7,627 nt of DNA from JBDRGX01 sp043817485 [NCBI: bacterium] (GTDB lineage: Bacteria; JBDRGX01): the NCBI GenBank assembly GCA_043817485.1, contig JBDRGX010000082.1, positions 1 through 7,627 on the forward strand, given 5' to 3'. Below are positions 1 to 7,422 of this stretch, in pieces (position 1 is the first letter of the stretch; the number at the start of each line of letters is the position of its first letter). The notes under the pieces were generated by a model. The model had not been told where the DNA came from. It was given only the letters and a program-made list of their open reading frames with translations, and made no database searches. The position numbers and the translations under genes are program-made.

Positions 1-3000
1 GGTAATTTAATATTCAAAAATGCACAAGAAGAAAGTCATATTCCTTCTACATTTAAAAATTTATTATCTTTACAATATTTTCTTAAACAAAAAGAATGGG
101 TTTCTTTTCGTACTGCTCTTATTAAAGGACAAGAAGTAAAATTAGAACAATCTCGTTATTTATCTGTTTGGATATATGGGCAAGGAAAAGGAGAAACTGT
201 ATATTTTGATATAGGAGAAATTAGTGAAGATTCAAATGAAAATGGATTTTTGGACACAGAAGACAAAAATAATAATAATTTTTTGGATGAAGGAGAAGAT
301 ACTGGATTAGATGGAATAAAAGGAAATTTTCCTCAAGGAGAAGGTTGGATTAGTAATTGGAATGATAATTATGATAATGAAAAAAATTTGTCTGGAACTG
401 AAGAAAATAAAAGATTAGATACAGAAGATATGGATGGAGATAAAAAACTTAATTTTTCAAAAGATAAGGAAAAATATTTTCAATACAAAATAAAAGTTGA
501 TGGAATAGGTTGGAAATTATATAATATTGAATTAAATATGCCATATAAAACAATTGGAAAAATTTCTTTATCTGAAATTAAGCATATGAGAATTTGGATA
601 TTTAATGAAACAGATAAAGATATTATTTTAGATAAAAAAAATCCTTCTTTAAAAATAGAAGAAATAAATTTTACAAGAAATTTAGTAACAGAAGTTATTT
701 CAGGAAAACTTATTCCAGAATTAGAAATAAAACAAATAGATGCTAAATTAAATATAAGTGGAGAAAATGTAGTTGTAATTGAAGGTGCTTATCGTCAACC
801 TAAAAGCCTTTCAGGGTCTTCCTTAACAAAAGCTGCTACTTCTGATATTACTCAACTTCTTTCAATATGTATAGCTGGAACTATTGGAGATAAAATTCGA
901 TTAAATATAACACATAAAGGTGGAAAAGAAAGAGATGTTCCTGTTGAAACTGTAAATGATATTAAAATAGATTATACTGGGCAAAAAAAAGATTTAGTTA
1001 AAAAAATAGTTTTTGGAGATATTGATGTTTCTTCTTTGAAAATAGAAAAAGGGTTTCCAGTTACTAATGTTTTTGGAGTAATGGGAGAAATTTCTTTGGA
1101 TGATGAAAAAATTGATAAATTATTTAAAAAAGAAAATAAAGAAGAAAAAAGATTATTTAAAAAAGATTTTAAATTAATTACTGCTTTAAGTCAATCAACA
1201 AATCAGGTAATTTTTGAAAAATTTACTGGTGGTTATGAAAAAACTCAAAAAGTTATAAAAGATACAGATTACATAAAAAATATATATTATAGCTTTTGGT
1301 ATGATGAAATTTATAATAAAGAAGAACCTTATAATAAGTGTTATAAAATAAGAGACCCTTATTATTTAGATGATAAAATAAAGAAAAATTTTACAGGAAA
1401 ACGAAGTTATGAAATTATTCCTAATAGTGAAGTTATATTTATAGATCATCAAAATGAAGGAAGAACAAATACTGGAACTGGTTCTATTATAGTAAAAAAT
1501 AAAGATATAACTAATCAAGATATTACTTTTTATTTAGATAGACAGATTCCCGGAAAAATTAGTAATTATACAATTAATTATAAAACTGGAATTATTGAAT
1601 TTACACAAGAAATAAAAAATCAAGAACTTATTTTTATAGCATATCAATATTATGGAGAAAATGGAATTATAGAAAGTATTGGTTATACATTAGATGAACA
1701 AGGAAAAATTAAATATACACCTGGTGTTGAATTAAAAAATGCTGAAGATCTTGCTAAATATTTTAAAAATATTAAATGTATAAAATATCAAAATGAATAT
1801 ATATCGCAAACAACAAAAAATTATGGAACTACTGAACAAAGAAGATTTTACAATTTATATACTTCTGGTGAAAATATTATTCCTCCAGAACAAGATCCAG
1901 ATTTTGTATTTAAAGTAGTTAATAAAGATCATAATGAGATTAATCATCCTAAATATCCAGAAATAAGAAATATGAATCCACCTATAATATTTGATTATAC
2001 TAATGGAATAATAGGATTTTATGAGCCTTTTGATGAAAAAAATTTTACAGATGGAACTTTTTCAAATCTACATCATTATTTAATAAAAATGAATTTTAAA
2101 ATACAAAAAACATCTTTTAGACTTAAACAAGGGTATGGTTTAGTTAAAGGAAGTGAAAAAGTTTATGTTGATGGTATTTTATTATCTAAAAACGAATATT
2201 CTTTAGATGATATAGGAAATTTGCAATTTTTTGATGCAACAAAAATTAAAAGTATAACGAACATAGAAGTAGAATATGAATTTAAGCCATTTGGAGGATT
2301 AGGTGGAGTAAATAATTTAGCTGGAATAAGAGGAGAAATTAATTTGTTACGAGGGGATAAAAATGAAAATTTATTTTTAAAGCAAATTAATTTTGGGACT
2401 ACATTTTTTTATTATGGAACACCATCATTTTCTTCAAGTGAAGGGAAAATGGTTCCACCAGAATTAGGAACAGAACCTTCATCTAAAGTTTTGAGAACTT
2501 TAGATGGTGAAGCAAATTTTAATTTTGTTTTAGGAAAAAAACCTCAAAAAAATATAAATATATTTGAACAAGAAATTAAAACAAAAGAAAATAAAATAGA
2601 GCAAGAAAAAAAAGAAGAAGTACTTAATTCAGATTTAGATATAAAGAAAAATGAAAATTTGGAATTAGATGAAAATTTTTCCAAAAAAATAAATGAAATA
2701 AAAAAAGATGATGATATTGAAATAAGAGAAGAAAGAAGATATTTAAGAGAAGATGATGATGAAAAAGAATTTGAAAAAGAAATAAAAAAACAAGATACAA
2801 GTTTTCCTATTGATATAAGTGTTAAAGGAAATATTTCTTATATTGACACTAATCTTAATACTTATAAATATCAAAGTGAAATTCAAAATAAAGCATCATT
2901 CGGAATGGAAAAAAGATCTATTGCTATGATTGAAAATATGGAAGGAATAGATGTTTCTATTCCCATAAGAATAGATTATAATGCTTGGATTCCTTCGAGT

Positions 3001-6000
3001 CCACCAATAGATTTTATTACTGATGAAATGAAAGTGATTCAAAATAAACGAGGCAAAATAGCAATTAAAAAAGCAAAAGGAAAAGGAAAAGATAGTGTAG
3101 ATGAAATATTACTTTTTTCTTTACAAAATGAATTATTGCCTAATGAATGGACTGGGATAAGAACACCTATAACTAGTACAACTAAAGGGAAAAATTTAGA
3201 GGAATATAAAACACTTGAAATTTCATTATTAAGTAAAGGAGAACAAGAAGTTTTTTCTCTTATTAAAGAAGGAAAAATAAAAATTTTCATAGATATAGGA
3301 AAAATAAATGAAGATAGTGATGGTGATGGAATTTTGGATAAAGAAGATTTTAATCATAATAAAACACTTGATACAGCAGAAGATGTTGGATTATGTGGAG
3401 ATAAACCAGAAATTGAAGGAGGTAAAGGTTGGATTAAAAATTGGGATGATGTATATTCAAAAGATAATCCAACAGGTACTAAAAATAATGGTTTATTAAA
3501 TACAGAAGATATGGATGGAGATGGACTTTTAGAAGATGATAATGAAGATAGTTTTTATCGTTTTGCAATTTCTCCAGAAATGCTTTATTGGAATGAAGAT
3601 AGATGTGGTGTTGCTTCTATAAATTTAATGTTACCAACAAAAGAAGTAAAAACTGATACAAATTTATGGAAAGATGTTAAATCTATGAGATTAATAATGA
3701 AAAATGATTCTTCTAAAAATGTATCTTGTGAAATTAATATTGAATCCATGAGATTTGTTGGGAATAGATGGAAAATTAATTCAGAATGGGTAAAACAAAA
3801 TACTAATATTTCAGAAAAAAACCCTCCTATTTTTAAAATAGATTATATCAATAATTATGATAAAAATTATATAGAAGATTTAGAATTTAAACCTACAGAA
3901 ATTAAAGACAGTACATTTTCTTTTGATAATACTAAAAAAGATAAAATTAAAGAACAGTCTTTAAAAATTACTTATGAAAATATTAAACTTCAACCTGATT
4001 GGGAAAAACAAGCATGGGTTAATCTTTCTTTTTACAAAGGATTAGAACATTTATCTTGTTATAAAAAACTTCGTTTTAGTGTTTATAGTGCTTATCCTGA
4101 AGATAAATTATTTTTTAGATTTGGATCTAGTGACAAAACTAATCAAATTCAATATAAATTAGAAATTAAAAATAGTAAAGTATGGGAAAAAATAGAAATA
4201 GATTTAGAAGAGGTTAAAAATGTTCTTAAAGAATACTATCAAAAATATCCTTTAGGAAAATCTTCTAATGAAGATTATGGAATTTATACTTTTCAGAATG
4301 GTAAATGGGCAATCAAAGGAAAACCTTCATTAAATAATATTACTCAATTTTTTTTCGGAGTAGAAAACACTAAAACTTCTAATGAAATTTGGATTAATAA
4401 TATTATAGTTTGTGATATAGATGAAAAAAAAGGTAGCAAAAAAAATATTGCAATAAGTACTTCTTTAAGTAATTGGTTAAAATTAAATTTTATTAATAAT
4501 TATGAAGATTCTGATTTTTCTTCGGTTAAAAATTTAGAATATAGTTCTTCTCAATCTTTATTTACAAATACTAATTCTAATTTTAATTTTTTATCAGATA
4601 AATTTTCTTTTATTCCATTTTTTAATTATCAAAAAAGCAAAAAAATATATGATGAAAAAACAATAGTTGAATATAGCAATAATACTCTTTACAAAGAAGA
4701 TGAAAAAAAAACATCATATCAATGGAATAAATTTTCTTTTAATTTAATAAGTAAAGAAAGATTAAAAAAGAAAAATGAAAATAAAGTTTTAAATTATATT
4801 GATGGAATTAATTTTATTGAGGAACTTCAATTTATACCTCAACAATATTTTGATGTTTTTCAAAAAGAAAAAGATTATGTAATTAATAATTATAATAATA
4901 TAGAAACTTTAGATGAAAAAACTAAAGAAGCAATGTCTTCTACTAATATTGGGTTTAAATTAAATTTAGAAGAAAAAAAATATTTTCCTATTTTAAGTCA
5001 TAATTTTACTTCGGGATATATTTATAAATATGTAGATACTGATTATAATCCAAATTATTTAAAACTTTTTACTTCTTCTTATTATTCTTATTATTATAAA
5101 GAAAAACCTATTATTTCTAAAACTTATAATTATTTGTGGAGTGGAAATAGAACTCCTTATAAACTCATTAATTTTTTACCTCAATTAAATTATAATTATA
5201 CTATGAAAAAAGATCCAAATTTAAATACTTATATAACAGGACAAGCAAAAAAAACAATAGATGCTTTTGTAAAAGACGATGAAAATACGGAAGGAAGTAT
5301 TAATGTAGATATAAAACCTTTTTATATATTAAAAGATATTAATACTTTATATAAAGCTGGAGTATATCATAATATAGGAACAGAAAATTACAAAATAAAC
5401 AATGCTTTTAATTTATCGTTTAATTTAAGCACAAGAGATATTTTTATTTTGCTTCAAAAAAAACAAAAAACACAAATAAAAGAAGATATTCCAGTAATAG
5501 AAAATAATGTTTTTTTAGAAAAAGAAAATGGAAAGGAAAAAAAATCATATTTTACTTTTGCTGGGTTTATTCCTAATTTACAAATAAGTTCTACAAATGA
5601 ATATAAATATGCTTATTATAAAGAAACTTTTAATAAATTGCCTTTCAATGAAATTCTTAAAATTAAATTAAGAGAAGAAGAAAAATCTGGGTTATCTCAA
5701 TCAGTGCGTAATTTAAGTATAAATATTAGTCCAAATGATTTTAGTTATAAATTATGGGCAAATAAACTAAACAAAAAAGATTTTTTAATTAAAAAAGAAA
5801 AAAATAATGAAGCAAATCATTCTCAATTTATTTTTACTCCAACAATAGAATTTAACAATATGCTTTCTTTTTCTAATTCTTATTTAGGAGAAACTAATAA
5901 ATATACTTTTAAATTTGGAACAAGAAATAGTAATCCTTATATTTTAGAAAAAGGAATTTTTCTAAAATATAATTTTGATGAAATAAGCGTTGATTATAGT

Positions 6001-6594
6001 TGTGAACATTCTATAATAAAAACTTATACTTTTTCAAAAAATGTTTTAAATTCTGTAGGGACTACTATTACTCATTTTTTTGGAATTTTTTCTTCTTTTA
6101 AAAAAGTAGGGATATCTTATGATAAGGAAAAAAAAGAATATAATTTTATTGAAGGGAAAAGTTTTTATAAAGTAAATTTATTACCTTCTACTTTTACTAT
6201 TTTTCAAAGAGAAAAAAATTTACAAGAAAAAAAAATTAATACAAAACTTTTAAATTTAACTATAGGAGTTAATAATATTCATTTTAATCCATTTTTTAAA
6301 ATTTGGAAAAAACAAATTGAAACAAAACAAACTTTTGATGCTCGTTATATTATAGATATTTATAATTATCAACAAAAAGATATGATTACTTTTAATTATT
6401 CACGAATAGAAAAAAATGTTGATTGGATAAAAGCATCTATTGATTTAACTTATACTTTATTGCAAAATATTAAAGCTACTTATGGACTTAATTTTTTATG
6501 GCATGATGATTTTAGTACAACCTTTAAACAAGAAGGAACAAAGGATTTTATAGATGTAAGGATTTCATTTTTAATAAGAATGGAATTAAGGTAA
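1..6594 (+). CDS. sprA: SprA/Sov-family outer-membrane translocon (type IX secretion), 5'-partial
   Basis: In T9SS bacteria SprA (Sov) is the very large outer-membrane beta-barrel through which folded CTD cargo leaves the periplasm, with PorV and a plug protein as partners. The frame is open from base 1 to the TAA at 6592, so the true start and signal peptide lie upstream. SprA landmarks, in window codons: ISED domain copy 1 (about 20-227), GDKI segment with a Y-G-Q-K-K-D-L-V-K-K-I core (281-364), GSxxV strand modules (475-534, 717-743), EPSS..LDG (825-840), a charged insert (856-932), IENMEG...PSSPP (977-1002), ISED domain copy 2 (1036-1258), EQSL (1318), RFGS (1373), KGKPSLNN (1439), EIWINN (1462), LSNWL (1489), then about 700 residues of alternating aromatic/polar strands. 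The 2197 visible residues compare with roughly 2400-2500 for complete SprA/Sov. Assignment rests on remembered family motifs and their order, not on a search; family membership looks secure, an active T9SS role is inferred. Confidence 0.85.
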   Translation, partial: GNLIFKNAQEESHIPSTFKNLLSLQYFLKQKEWVSFRTALIKGQEVKLEQSRYLSVWIYGQGKGETVYFDIGEISEDSNENGFLDTEDKNNNNFLDEGEDTGLDGIKGNFPQGEGWISNWNDNYDNEKNLSGTEENKRLDTEDMDGDKKLNFSKDKEKYFQYKIKVDGIGWKLYNIELNMPYKTIGKISLSEIKHMRIWIFNETDKDIILDKKNPSLKIEEINFTRNLVTEVISGKLIPELEIKQIDAKLNISGENVVVIEGAYRQPKSLSGSSLTKAATSDITQLLSICIAGTIGDKIRLNITHKGGKERDVPVETVNDIKIDYTGQKKDLVKKIVFGDIDVSSLKIEKGFPVTNVFGVMGEISLDDEKIDKLFKKENKEEKRLFKKDFKLITALSQSTNQVIFEKFTGGYEKTQKVIKDTDYIKNIYYSFWYDEIYNKEEPYNKCYKIRDPYYLDDKIKKNFTGKRSYEIIPNSEVIFIDHQNEGRTNTGTGSIIVKNKDITNQDITFYLDRQIPGKISNYTINYKTGIIEFTQEIKNQELIFIAYQYYGENGIIESIGYTLDEQGKIKYTPGVELKNAEDLAKYFKNIKCIKYQNEYISQTTKNYGTTEQRRFYNLYTSGENIIPPEQDPDFVFKVVNKDHNEINHPKYPEIRNMNPPIIFDYTNGIIGFYEPFDEKNFTDGTFSNLHHYLIKMNFKIQKTSFRLKQGYGLVKGSEKVYVDGILLSKNEYSLDDIGNLQFFDATKIKSITNIEVEYEFKPFGGLGGVNNLAGIRGEINLLRGDKNENLFLKQINFGTTFFYYGTPSFSSSEGKMVPPELGTEPSSKVLRTLDGEANFNFVLGKKPQKNINIFEQEIKTKENKIEQEKKEEVLNSDLDIKKNENLELDENFSKKINEIKKDDDIEIREERRYLREDDDEKEFEKEIKKQDTSFPIDISVKGNISYIDTNLNTYKYQSEIQNKASFGMEKRSIAMIENMEGIDVSIPIRIDYNAWIPSSPPIDFITDEMKVIQNKRGKIAIKKAKGKGKDSVDEILLFSLQNELLPNEWTGIRTPITSTTKGKNLEEYKTLEISLLSKGEQEVFSLIKEGKIKIFIDIGKINEDSDGDGILDKEDFNHNKTLDTAEDVGLCGDKPEIEGGKGWIKNWDDVYSKDNPTGTKNNGLLNTEDMDGDGLLEDDNEDSFYRFAISPEMLYWNEDRCGVASINLMLPTKEVKTDTNLWKDVKSMRLIMKNDSSKNVSCEINIESMRFVGNRWKINSEWVKQNTNISEKNPPIFKIDYINNYDKNYIEDLEFKPTEIKDSTFSFDNTKKDKIKEQSLKITYENIKLQPDWEKQAWVNLSFYKGLEHLSCYKKLRFSVYSAYPEDKLFFRFGSSDKTNQIQYKLEIKNSKVWEKIEIDLEEVKNVLKEYYQKYPLGKSSNEDYGIYTFQNGKWAIKGKPSLNNITQFFFGVENTKTSNEIWINNIIVCDIDEKKGSKKNIAISTSLSNWLKLNFINNYEDSDFSSVKNLEYSSSQSLFTNTNSNFNFLSDKFSFIPFFNYQKSKKIYDEKTIVEYSNNTLYKEDEKKTSYQWNKFSFNLISKERLKKKNENKVLNYIDGINFIEELQFIPQQYFDVFQKEKDYVINNYNNIETLDEKTKEAMSSTNIGFKLNLEEKKYFPILSHNFTSGYIYKYVDTDYNPNYLKLFTSSYYSYYYKEKPIISKTYNYLWSGNRTPYKLINFLPQLNYNYTMKKDPNLNTYITGQAKKTIDAFVKDDENTEGSINVDIKPFYILKDINTLYKAGVYHNIGTENYKINNAFNLSFNLSTRDIFILLQKKQKTQIKEDIPVIENNVFLEKENGKEKKSYFTFAGFIPNLQISSTNEYKYAYYKETFNKLPFNEILKIKLREEEKSGLSQSVRNLSINISPNDFSYKLWANKLNKKDFLIKKEKNNEANHSQFIFTPTIEFNNMLSFSNSYLGETNKYTFKFGTRNSNPYILEKGIFLKYNFDEISVDYSCEHSIIKTYTFSKNVLNSVGTTITHFFGIFSSFKKVGISYDKEKKEYNFIEGKSFYKVNLLPSTFTIFQREKNLQEKKINTKLLNLTIGVNNIHFNPFFKIWKKQIETKQTFDARYIIDIYNYQQKDMITFNYSRIEKNVDWIKASIDLTYTLLQNIKATYGLNFLWHDDFSTTFKQEGTKDFIDVRISFLIRMELR
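58..681 (+). repeat. ISED domain, copy 1 (N-terminal duplicate inside SprA)
   Basis: This protein-level repeat matches the domain at 3106-3774. Shared landmarks in order are LLSLQ...EWVSFR, YLSVWIYG, YFDIGEISED, LDTED, GEDTGLDG, GWISNW, LDTEDMDGD and HMRIWIF. It carries three Asp/Asn-rich loops that resemble EF-hand, dockerin or thrombospondin-type-3 calcium loops (starting near codons 77, 88 and 143). The copy has no cysteine. From memory of the family, this domain normally sits only in the middle of SprA, after the GDK segment, so an N-terminal copy looks like an extra. The duplicates are diverged at nucleotide level, so the duplication is old. Confidence 0.75.
841..1092 (+). other. GDKI beta-strand segment of SprA
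   Basis: Codons 281-364 reproduce a characteristic SprA stretch. A short strand ends in GTIGDKI and is followed by NITHKGG. Next comes IKIDYTGQKKDLVKKIVFGD, matching the family pattern of I-K-L-x-Y-x-G-x-E-D-E-I-I-K-x-I-x-x-G-N. The segment closes with an S-L-x(n)-V-F-G-V-M-G-E-I element like the family's LFGVK. A short LSQS and FTGG follow near codons 393-409, as SQQ and GG do in canonical SprA. This is one of the best pieces of evidence for the family call. Confidence 0.75.
2566..2796 (+). other. Highly charged low-complexity insert in SprA
   Basis: These 77 residues (codons 856-932) contain 19 Glu, 10 Asp, 15 Lys and 4 Arg, so about 62% are charged, with runs such as KKDDD and REDDDEKEFEKE. 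They lie between the EPSS..LDG segment and the conserved SVKGNISYIDTN strand, where canonical SprA has a short link. The segment is probably a disordered or helical solvent-exposed loop. Its function is unknown. Reading frame and AT-rich codon use continue unbroken through it. Confidence 0.7.
3106..3774 (+). repeat. ISED domain, copy 2 (canonical mid-protein position)
   Basis: This is the second copy of the domain at 58-681, at the position expected for SprA, right after the IENMEG...PSSPP segment. Landmarks are LLFSLQ...EWTGIRTP, LEEYKTLEISLL, IFIDIGKINED, DSDGDGILD, AEDVGLCG, GWIKNWDD, LNTEDMDGDGLLEDD, DVKSMRLIM and MRFVGNRWK. Three Asp-rich loops near codons 1105, 1117 and 1170 resemble calcium-binding loops. 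The Asp of the family's GLDG is Cys here (codon 1132), and two more Cys are at codons 1202 and 1243. Confidence 0.8.
4456..6591 (+). other. C-terminal beta-barrel half of SprA
   Basis: From about codon 1486 to the end, the protein is a series of short stretches with alternating polar and hydrophobic/aromatic residues rich in Tyr and Phe, separated by Lys/Asn/Glu-rich turns. This is the usual look of transmembrane outer-membrane strands and loops. I recognise few family-specific motifs after LSNWL, so this half is more divergent than the N-terminal half. The gene ends in a strand-like DVRISFLIRMELR. Barrel assignment is by composition and position. Confidence 0.55.
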
Positions 6595-6610
6595 AATTAT
6601 TTTTTCAAGA

Positions 6611-6616
6611 GAGGAG
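6611..6616 (+). promoter_or_regulatory. Shine-Dalgarno site for comF
   Basis: GAGGAG lies in the 34-bp gap after the sprA stop and stands out in otherwise AT-rich sequence. It is 12 nt before the TTG at 6629 and only 6 nt before an in-frame ATT at 6623. No ATG is present in frame here. The TTG is the ordinary choice, but the spacing would fit the rare ATT better. No terminator separates the two genes, which favours cotranscription. Confidence 0.65.
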
Positions 6617-6628
6617 AAAAGTATTTTT

Positions 6629-7330
6629 TTGTTTTCAATTTTACAACAAACTTTAAATTTAATATATCCATCAAATTGTATAAGTTGTAAAATTAGTTTA
6701 AAATTTTATGAAAAATATGTTTGTGATATCTGTTTAAATAAAATAGAATTTATAAAAAAATGTTGTATTGTTTGTGGAAAGCCTTTAATTGCAAGTGAAA
6801 TTAAATGTGGACAATGTATTGTAGATTTACCTGTTTTTGAAAAAGCTATATCAGTAGGAAATTATAATGTGGTAATTAAAGATATTATTCTTTTATTCAA
6901 ATATAAAAAACGAGAAGGGATCAGTAAAATAATAGAAAAAATTATTTTTAAATATTTAGAAAATGAGAGTTTAAATAAGAATATTGATTTAATGATACCA
7001 GTTCCTTTACATAAATCTCGATTAAAAGAAAGGGGCTTTAATCAATCAGAAATTTTAGCAAAAATTATAAGAAAAAAATATTCTTTTAAAATCGAAAAAA
7101 ATTTAATAAGAATAAAAAAAACAAGACCGCAAATAGAATTAAATGCAAAAGAAAGAAAAGATAATATAAAAGGAGCGTTTGTTCTAAAAACACCAGAAAA
7201 AATTAAAGACAAAACAATACTTTTGATAGATGATGTTTATACTACTGGTTCTACTATTAAAGAATGTGCAAAAGTATTACAAAAAGCAAAAGTTAAGACA
7301 ATATATGTTTTTACTTTTGCTCATGGATAG
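6629..7330 (+). CDS. comF: ComF/GntX-family phosphoribosyltransferase with zinc finger
   Basis: ComF-family proteins pair an N-terminal four-cysteine zinc-binding region with a type I phosphoribosyltransferase fold. In naturally competent bacteria they are cytoplasmic factors needed for DNA uptake or processing; the substrate is not established. The 233 residues show CxxC pairs at 17/20 and 32/35, a further CxxCG at 46-50 and CGQC at 60-63. The PRTase part has FKYKKREG (90-97), IPVPLHKSRLKERGFNQSE (123-141), TRPQIELNAKERKDNIKGAF (165-184) and the PRPP-binding loop ILLIDDVYTTGST (197-209). All signature residues are present and length is normal, so it should be intact. The start is non-ATG: TTG at 6629, with ATT at 6623 possible. 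It lies 34 bp after sprA in the same direction, probably cotranscribed. Composition matches its neighbour. Family is certain; a competence role is not shown. Confidence 0.93.
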   Translation: MFSILQQTLNLIYPSNCISCKISLKFYEKYVCDICLNKIEFIKKCCIVCGKPLIASEIKCGQCIVDLPVFEKAISVGNYNVVIKDIILLFKYKKREGISKIIEKIIFKYLENESLNKNIDLMIPVPLHKSRLKERGFNQSEILAKIIRKKYSFKIEKNLIRIKKTRPQIELNAKERKDNIKGAFVLKTPEKIKDKTILLIDDVYTTGSTIKECAKVLQKAKVKTIYVFTFAHG

Positions 7331-7346
7331 AGCTTAAATAATTTTA

Positions 7347-7363
7347 AATTCATAATTCATAAT
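7347..7363. repeat. Short 7-bp-period tandem repeat
   Basis: AATTCAT is repeated twice in a row and continues into AAT, just downstream of the comF stop and upstream of the palindrome. In such AT-rich DNA this may be chance. It could also be a small duplication next to the IS-like end that follows. Confidence 0.4.
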
Positions 7364-7381
7364 GGCTTTGTTGCATAAATG
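7364..7381 (+). mobile_element. IS903-like (IS5 family) terminal inverted repeat, possible solo end
   Basis: The 18 bases starting GGCTTTGTTGCATAAAT agree at 16 of 18 positions with the IS903 terminal repeat as I remember it (GGCTTTGTTGAATAAATC). No transposase of that family is next to it, so it would be a remnant, a solo end or part of a miniature element. The right arm at 7393 shares only GGCTTT and two further positions. The match is from memory and could be coincidence with a terminator stem. Confidence 0.35.
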
Positions 7382-7393
7382 CATAAAAAAGCC
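7364..7393 (+). terminator. Palindrome downstream of comF, candidate terminator
   Basis: GGCTTT and AAAGCC form a 6-bp outer stem. An inner TGCAT-AA-ATGCA stem is separated from it by a small unequal internal loop. It is the only GC-containing hairpin between the converging comF and transposase genes, so a bidirectional terminator is plausible. The following GTTTATATTT is only a weak T-tract on the plus strand, and the minus-strand side has no T-run. Its left arm also resembles an IS end, listed separately. Confidence 0.4.
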
Positions 7394-7422
7394 GTTTATA
7401 TTTAAAAAATATAAAGATTTAA

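Noticed and set aside
229-465. Asp/Asn-rich loops as a true dockerin (cellulosome) module
   Set aside because: They sit inside a domain with the ISED and MR strand landmarks of SprA, and the paired F-helix pattern of dockerins is not seen.
3039-3290. Open frame of 83 codons on the minus strand
   Set aside because: It lies wholly inside the SprA coding region, over conserved domain sequence, has no recognisable motif or ribosome-binding site, and is explained by the low stop density opposite this A-rich gene.
3308-3499. Open frame of 63 codons on the plus strand in another frame
   Set aside because: It overlaps the calcium-loop part of ISED domain copy 2. Its product is a low-complexity K/I/M-rich shadow without motifs.
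58-3774. Recent DNA-level tandem duplication or assembly artefact
   Set aside because: The two domain copies differ widely in nucleotides and residues, so they are an old protein-level duplication.
6629-7330. Purine-biosynthesis amidophosphoribosyltransferase (PurF) or another PRTase
   Set aside because: The four-cysteine N-terminus plus the VPLHKSRLKERGFNQ and TRPQ..L...ER..N..GAF signatures are specific to the ComF/GntX family, and there is no glutaminase domain.
7331-7422. A small RNA, tRNA or CRISPR repeat in the gap
   Set aside because: The gap is 92 bp, has a single palindrome and one 7-bp tandem repeat, and shows no cloverleaf or regularly spaced repeats.
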